In this document: positions 49,874 to 56,680 of the stretch, piece after piece
Numbering within the stretch: position 1 is the first letter of the stretch
How the letters are laid out: each line of letters opens with the position of its first letter
NCBI GenBank assembly: GCA_934667095.1
Contig: CAKULE010000018.1
Span: forward strand, 1 to 56,680
Length of the DNA stretch: 56,680 nt
Direction: 5' to 3'
Origin: an uncultured Oscillospiraceae bacterium
Lineage (GTDB): Bacteria; Bacillota; Clostridia; Oscillospirales; Oscillospiraceae
Made by a program: the position numbers and the translations under genes
Notes under the pieces: model-generated
Told to the model about the DNA's origin: nothing
What the model saw: the letters and a program-made list of their open reading frames with translations, nothing else
Databases searched by the model: none

Positions 49874-51205
49874 TTAATAGTTGATCATGTACTTATCCCG
49901 CTCCCAGCTGGACACGCGGGTACAGTACTCATGCCACTCGGCCTCCTTGCCCGCGATATACTGGCCGCACACATGGGTGCCAAGAGTGGAGAGGATCAGC
50001 TTATCCTTCCGCAGGCAACCCAGCGCCTCGTCCAGAGATGCAGGCAGAGCCTCGATGCCCCGGCGCTTCCGGGCGGCGGGAGTCATGGCGAAGATATTGT
50101 CTACGATTTCGGGAGGCGGCACCATACCCTGCTCGATGCCGTCCAGACCGGCGGCCAGACAAACCGCCAGCGCCAGGTAGGGATTGCAGGAGGGGTCCGG
50201 GCATCGGAGCTCCAGCCGGGTGGACTGGCCGCGGGCAGCGGGGATCCGGATGAGGGCGGAACGGTTGGAGGCAGACCACGCCAGATAGCAGGGGGCCTCG
50301 TAGCCGGGGACCAGCCGCTTGTAAGAGTTCACCAGCGGATTGGTGACGGCGCACATTCCCTTCACATGGTACAGCAGGCCGGCCATAAATGCATAGGCCT
50401 CTTTGGACAGGCCCTTCTCCCCCTCGGGATCATAGAATGCGTTGCGGCCGCTCCGAAACAGGGACATATTCACGTGCATGCCGGAGCCCGCCACGCCGTA
50501 CAGCGGCTTGGGCATGAAGGTGGCATGGAGTCCGTTCTCCCGGGCCAGCGTCTTCACTGCCAGTTTGAAGGTCATGATATTGTCCGCGGCCCGGAGCGCA
50601 TCGGCATATTTGAAGTCGATCTCGTGCTGGCCAGCAGCACACTCGTGATGGCTGGCCTCGATCTCAAAGCCCATGGTCTCCAGCGCCATGCAGATTTCCC
50701 GGCGGGTGATCTCGCCACGATCCAAGGGGCCCAGATCGAAGTAGCTGGCCTCGTCATTGGTCTCGGTAGTGGGATTGCCCTTCTCATCGGTCTTGAAGAG
50801 GAAAAACTCCGCCTCGGGGCCCACATTGAAGGCGTCGTAGCCCATGTCCGCCGCCCGCTTCAGCACCCGCTTCAGGACGCCGCGAGGATCGCCGATGAAG
50901 GGGGTCTTATCCGGATTGTAGACGTCGCAGATGAGCCGGGCTACCTTGCCGTGCTCCTGCTGCCACGGGAAAATGCAGAAAGAGTCCAAGTCAGGATAAA
51001 GGCACTGGTCGGACTCATCGATCCGCACGAAGCCCTCGATCGAAGAGCCGTCGAACATGATCTGGTTGTTGACAGCCTTCTCGATCTGGGACGCGGTGAT
51101 GGCCACATTCTTGAGCTGGCCAAAAATATCGGTGAACTGCAGGCGGATAAACTCCACGTTCTCCTCCCGAACAATGCGGATAACGTCTTCCTTTGTGTAG
51201 CCCAT
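49874..51205 (-). CDS. glnA: Glutamine synthetase, type I-alpha
   Basis: 443 aa from ATG at 51205, preceded by GGAGAGGAG; the open frame beyond it contains the promoter. It joins glutamate and ammonia using ATP. MFDGSSIEGF is the beta-Grasp signature, GPEAEFFLF and ASHHECAAGQHEIDFKYAD are metal-binding segments, and NPLVNSYKRLVPGYEAPCYLAWSASNRSALIRIPA the glutamate-binding part. The length and the lack of the adenylylation tyrosine region fit GSI-alpha, which is feedback-inhibited rather than adenylylated. Confidence 0.97.
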   Translation of the reverse strand: MGYTKEDVIRIVREENVEFIRLQFTDIFGQLKNVAITASQIEKAVNNQIMFDGSSIEGFVRIDESDQCLYPDLDSFCIFPWQQEHGKVARLICDVYNPDKTPFIGDPRGVLKRVLKRAADMGYDAFNVGPEAEFFLFKTDEKGNPTTETNDEASYFDLGPLDRGEITRREICMALETMGFEIEASHHECAAGQHEIDFKYADALRAADNIMTFKLAVKTLARENGLHATFMPKPLYGVAGSGMHVNMSLFRSGRNAFYDPEGEKGLSKEAYAFMAGLLYHVKGMCAVTNPLVNSYKRLVPGYEAPCYLAWSASNRSALIRIPAARGQSTRLELRCPDPSCNPYLALAVCLAAGLDGIEQGMVPPPEIVDNIFAMTPAARKRRGIEALPASLDEALGCLRKDKLILSTLGTHVCGQYIAGKEAEWHEYCTRVSSWERDKYMINY

Positions 51206-51284
51206 GGGCTTTGCTCCTCTCCACTGTATGCCGCGGTGCGGCAGACTATGCGGCGGGGCTCGCCCCAGCTCCGCATCTGTATTC

Positions 51285-51312
51285 AGTATAGCAGGAAGCA
51301 TGCCTTTGTCAA
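51285..51312 (-). promoter_or_regulatory. Promoter of glnA
   Basis: Minus strand TTGACA (51307-51312), 16-bp spacer, TATACT (51285-51290), giving an ~75-nt leader. Confidence 0.8.
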
Positions 51313-51350
51313 TCTGTTTTTACCGCGTCGGTCGATTTTCTCCCTGTTTC

Positions 51351-51365
51351 CGCATTTCGAATGCG
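51351..51365. promoter_or_regulatory. Perfect palindrome in the glnA-ppdK gap
   Basis: CGCATT-TCG-AATGCG, 15 bp, about 40 bp upstream of the glnA -35 and 120 bp upstream of the ppdK -35. It may be an operator shared by the divergent genes; it does not match the GlnR/TnrA consensus. The rest of the 357-bp gap (51206-51562) holds the two promoters and nothing else I can name. Confidence 0.35.
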
Positions 51366-51486
51366 TTCAAAGCACATTTTCGTCACTTTGACCGTCATAC
51401 AGCTTCAATGTTCCCCGCTTTAATCTGAGAGTCCATTCATCTTGGTGATATTCTACAATTTTCTCTCGCGTTTTTCAAATATCTTA

Positions 51487-51515
51487 TTGACATTTCACCG
51501 CAAGCCGACTAAAAT
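51487..51515 (+). promoter_or_regulatory. Sigma-A promoter of ppdK
   Basis: TTGACA (51487-51492), 17-bp spacer, TAAAAT (51510-51515), 47 bp before the ATG. Confidence 0.85.
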
Positions 51516-51562
51516 GGTGCTCTAGTCTTAGTAATCAAAAAATGACAATGGAGGAAACACAC

Positions 51563-54199
<2,637 letters not shown>

Positions 54200-54240
54200 A
54201 AAATTGATGCAGTAGCGTAGGCAAAACAACTGATATAAAT

Positions 54241-54282
54241 ACGGTCACACAGTCCCTTTGGATTGTGTGACCGTTATTTTTT
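54241..54282 (+). terminator. Terminator of ppdK
   Basis: ACGGTCACACA (54241-54251) pairs with TGTGTGACCGT (54264-54274), followed by TATTTTTT. Confidence 0.9.
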
Positions 54283-54313
54283 GCCCATTTTTCAGCTGAA
54301 CACACCGCAAATC

Positions 54314-54349
54314 AAGCCGCTGGTTTCACTATGAATCAGCGGCTTTTTT
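54314..54349 (+). terminator. Element-borne terminator before the parA leader
   Basis: AAGCCGCTG pairs with CAGCGGCTT, followed by TTTTTTC. Same place and form as 5460-5496; both are followed by an A/T-rich AAAATTTTTTTGAAA-like block. Confidence 0.8.
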
Positions 54350-54450
54350 CGTTCCCAAAAATTTTTTTGAAATTTTTTCGTTTAAGGGGTTAAAAAATGA
54401 GCCTTCTCGCTGCCTACCTATTGAGGGACAAAACAAACGCCCTCACGAAC

Positions 54451-54813
54451 CTTGAAAATCGAATACACATTCAACAGGTACATTCCTGATCGGGGGTGAA
54501 AACCCCAGCCGGATGAAGGTGCGCCACGAACTTCCTGCCCACAAGGGTTATCACGGAAAGCAAGGTTGGTAGCGATTCCGAACCATTCTGAAATATCCGC
54601 TTGCTACGGATAAGGCGATGAAACGATTCAGGGACAATGATACTTCCCTATGGGGCTGGCGGAGTACCCGGCAGAGGTGAGATTCCTATGAGTTCGGTCA
54701 GCAGCCGAACGCCTGTTGATTTCCTTTTACGCATTTGGGGGATGAGATCGAGTTAAATGCGACCACCAAAGCACAGGACTCCGCTTCCTGTGTTTTGGTG
54801 GATCAAGCGATCC
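54451..54813 (+). ncRNA. Structured leader / candidate RNA upstream of parA (right copy)
   Basis: The 640-bp gap between ppdK and parA holds, in order, CTTGAAAATCGAATA (54451-54465) and a 19-nt hairpin TATCCG/CGGATA (54594-54612) followed by GGCGATGA. The core GGGGCTGGCGGAGTACCCGG then AGAGG (54652-54677) follows, then CCTATGA and hairpin GTTCGG/CCGAAC with loop TCAGCAG (54692-54710). Further stems CGCATTT/AAATGCG and ACCAAAGCACAGGA/TCCTGTGTTTTGGT lie before the ribosome site. Against the left copy, the loops and single-strand blocks are kept while stem bases differ in a paired way. A short open frame from 54397 overlaps the first block but has no ribosome site. Confidence 0.55.
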
Positions 54814-54841
54814 AAATCTAATAAGAAGGAGGAAAAGCGAA

Positions 54842-55666
54842 ATGCCAAACTGTAAAACCATTGCTATCTGCAATCAGAAAGGCGGCACAGGCAAAACGAC
54901 CACAACGGTCAATTTGGGTGTCGGGCTTGCACGACTCGGCAAGAAGGTACTCCTTGTAGATGCCGACCCGCAGGGCGACCTAACAACTTGCCTTGGATGG
55001 CGAGATAATGACAGCCTTACGACGACCATTACCGATAAGCTATCCGGGGTTATCCGTGAAGATCATACAGACCCACGAAGCGGCATTCTGCATCACGAGG
55101 AAAATGTCGATCTGCTCCCTGCCAACATCGAGCTGTCTGCTATGGAAATGATGCTTGTCACCGCAATGAGCCGTGAAACCATTCTGAGAAGCTATCTGAG
55201 CAAGGTCAAAGACAATTATGACTATGTACTGATTGATTGTATGCCTTCGCTCGGTATGGTAACTCTGAATGCTTTGGCGGCGGCAGATAGCGTAATCATT
55301 CCCGTGCAGGCGCAATATCTTCCGGCAAAGGGAATGACCCAACTGATGCAGACCATTGGAAAGGTCAGGCAGTACATCAATCCGAGCCTGCGAATCGACG
55401 GTATCCTATTGAACATCGTAGATAACCGCACCAACCTCGCAAAAAGCACTGCCGACGCACTGCGAAAGAACTTTGGGAGCGTTATTAAGATATACCGTTC
55501 CTCCATTCCTATGGCAGTGAAAGCCGCCGAGGTTGCCTCCAAGGGCGTAAGCATCTACAAGTATGAGCCGAGCAGTCCTGTTGCAAAGGCTTATGCTGAG
55601 TTCGCAAAGGAGGTGTCTGCCGATGGCAGGAAGAAAGAGCGACTTCACTCTGCCGACGCTCGATGA
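54842..55666 (+). CDS. parA: ParA-type partition ATPase (right remnant)
   Basis: 274 aa from ATG at 54842, after AAGGAGG. Walker A is KGGTGKTT (residues 13-20), with Thr where the left copy has Val, and DADPQGDLTTCLGW and VLIDCMPSLGMVTLNAL follow. The frame is intact, although the element around it is broken, so the gene is either recently stranded or still useful. It overlaps parB by 44 bp exactly as in the left element. Protein similarity to the left ParA is high along the full length, with many scattered replacements. Confidence 0.92.
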   Translation: MPNCKTIAICNQKGGTGKTTTTVNLGVGLARLGKKVLLVDADPQGDLTTCLGWRDNDSLTTTITDKLSGVIREDHTDPRSGILHHEENVDLLPANIELSAMEMMLVTAMSRETILRSYLSKVKDNYDYVLIDCMPSLGMVTLNALAAADSVIIPVQAQYLPAKGMTQLMQTIGKVRQYINPSLRIDGILLNIVDNRTNLAKSTADALRKNFGSVIKIYRSSIPMAVKAAEVASKGVSIYKYEPSSPVAKAYAEFAKEVSADGRKKERLHSADAR

Positions 55667-56252
55667 CCTGTTTTCTACACAGGAGCTTCGGGACGATGCC
55701 AAGCTCAGTAAAATCCGAGATATTCCCCTTGAGCTGATTGACGATTTTCCCGACCACCCATTTAAGATGCGGGACGACGAGGATATGATACAGCTTATGG
55801 AGAGCATCAAGGAGCGAGGAGTCATTACTCCGGCTACCGTCCGTCAGAAAGAGGACGGCAGATACGAGCTGATTTCCGGTCACAGGCGAAAACGGGCTTG
55901 CGAGCTTGCCGGGTTTGAAGCACTCCGTTGCGAGGTCGTAGACCTTGACCGTGATGCTGCCACTGTGCTGATGGTGGAGAGCAATTACCAGCGGTCGCAG
56001 ATACTTCCCTCAGAAAAGGCGTTTGCCTATAAAATGCGGTTGGATGCGTTAAATAGGCAGGGTAAGCGTACTGATTTAACTTCCGACCCAGTGGGTGGGA
56101 AGTGGGATGGAAAAGAAACGGCACAGATGATCGGAGAGCAGTCAGGTGACAGTCAGACACATGCCAATCGGTATGCTGGTCGTCCTCGACTCTATCCTGA
56201 ACCGTATTACGCAGAACCAAGCCAAGGGCAAGAACACCTTCATCTTCATTGA
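55623..56252 (+). pseudogene. parB: Truncated parB fused out of frame to virB4 DNA
   Basis: Codons 1 to about 182 are normal ParB (MAGRKSDFTLPTLDDLF ... GHRRKRACELAGFEALRCEVVDLDRDAATVLMVESNYQRSQ ... GEQSGDSQT). Identity with the left ParB stops within the helix-turn-helix at about 56166. The last 27 codons (from about AGRPRLYPEPYYAEP) are virB4 DNA read in another frame. The CTP-binding domain is present, but DNA recognition and dimerisation parts are lost, so partition function is unlikely. Confidence 0.85.
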
Positions 56253-56628
56253 TGAGATCTACCTTCTGTTCCAGCACGAGTACAGCGCAAACTTCCTGTT
56301 CACCCTTTGGAAGCGTGTGCGAAAGTACGGTGCTTATGCCACGGGCATCACGCAGAATGTGGACGATCTGCTTCAATCCCACACGGCAAGAACGATGCAG
56401 GCAAACTCCGAGTTCATTGTTATGCTCAATCAGGCATCCACGGATAGATTGGAGCTTGCGAAGCTGCTAAACATCTCGGACACCCAACTTTCCTATATCA
56501 CCAATGTGGATGCCGGTCACGGACTAATCAAGGTCGGCTCCAGCCTTGTACCGTTTGCCAATAAATTTCCCAAGAACACGAAGCTCTATAAGCTGATGAC
56601 CACAAAACCTAATGAAAAGTTTTTATAA
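56166..56628 (+). pseudogene. 3' fragment of a VirB4/TraE-type conjugation ATPase gene
   Basis: About 154 codons from PIGMLVVLDSILNRITQNQAKGKNTF onward. FIFIDEIYLLF is the Walker B region, GITQNVDDLLQSHTARTMQANSEFIVMLNQASTDRLELAKLLNISDTQLSYITNVDAGHGLIKVGSSLVPF is the conserved C-terminal ATPase part of Tn916/Tn1549-type VirB4, and the natural stop is at 56628. The Walker A half is missing. A GTG at 56146 opens the frame but is ParB sequence. The junction falls in AATCGGTATG (56166-56175), which reads correctly in both genes. The last 50 bp after the stop hold an A/T hairpin CTATAAA/TTTATAG and nothing else. Confidence 0.85.
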
Positions 56629-56680
56629 ACGGAAAGAATGGTTGTAATTAGCTGTCTATAAAGCATTTTTATAGAAAAAA

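Larger units (their letters stand above)
54290..56680. mobile_element. Remnant of a second, related ICE
   Basis: Similarity to the left element begins at the terminator 54314-54349 and runs through the leader and parA into parB. There parB is broken and joined to the 3' part of a virB4-type gene. The genes that should lie between, including an adhesin in the left element, are gone. The equivalent of the 59-aa ORF is also missing at the chromosomal side, so the remnant looks cut on both sides. No integrase is seen. Confidence 0.65.

Noticed and set aside
54397..54492. A 31-codon frame (MSLLAAYLLRDKTNALTNLENRIH...) as a leader peptide of parA
   Set aside because: It has no ribosome site and no counterpart at the same position in the left-hand leader, while the nucleotide block it covers is conserved.

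Overview
The window looks like a chromosomal segment from an endospore-forming gut Firmicute of the Oscillospiraceae/Clostridia type. A G+C-rich core of about 44 kb (roughly 10.1-54.2 kb) carries a complete spoIIIA operon, spoIID, an asp23-type gene, a tyrosine T-box, archaeal/fungal-type asd, the LL-DAP aminotransferase route to lysine and a pyruvate phosphate dikinase. The species cannot be named from the sequence alone. Both ends of the core run into A+T-richer DNA carrying related but diverged parA-parB modules of the integrative-conjugative-element (ICE) type.

Left accessory region (1 to about 10.1 kb, essentially all minus strand): an incomplete thioester/Cna-B surface adhesin running off the left edge, parB and parA with a long structured leader, a small conserved ICE-type ORF, a five-repeat zinc-ribbon protein with a nuclease-like tail, and four A+T-rich unknown genes of immunity-protein size. 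It ends inside lysS: the last ~150 codons of lysyl-tRNA synthetase are A+T-rich and encode an extra tRNA-binding (Trbp111/EMAP-like) domain. This suggests that the element entered at the 3' end of lysS and supplied a new gene end.

Core: greA-lysS; yajC and a TIGR04086-type membrane protein; spoIID-queA-GNAT-tgt (minus). Next, on the plus strand, asd-dapA-dapB and the pyrimidine operon pyrC-carA-carB-pyrK-pyrD-pyrF-pyrE-pyrB. Then tyrS behind a T-box, and the long minus-strand operon nusB-tsaD-like-xseA-xseB-ispA-dxs-tlyA-nadK-argR-recN-HAD. After that come asp23, spoIIIAA-AH behind a good sigma-E promoter, dapF-dapL, glnA, and ppdK on the plus strand. The asd/dapA/dapB and dapL/dapF genes together cover most of lysine and meso-DAP synthesis, and the pyr operon covers the whole route to OMP and UMP.

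Right accessory region (about 54.3 kb to the end): a decayed second element with intact parA, a parB cut at about codon 182, and then the C-terminal ATPase part of a VirB4-type conjugation protein, joined at a short shared sequence. The parA leaders of the two elements share conserved loops, while their stems have changed in a compensating way. This is the best candidate in the window for an undescribed structured RNA or folded DNA element.
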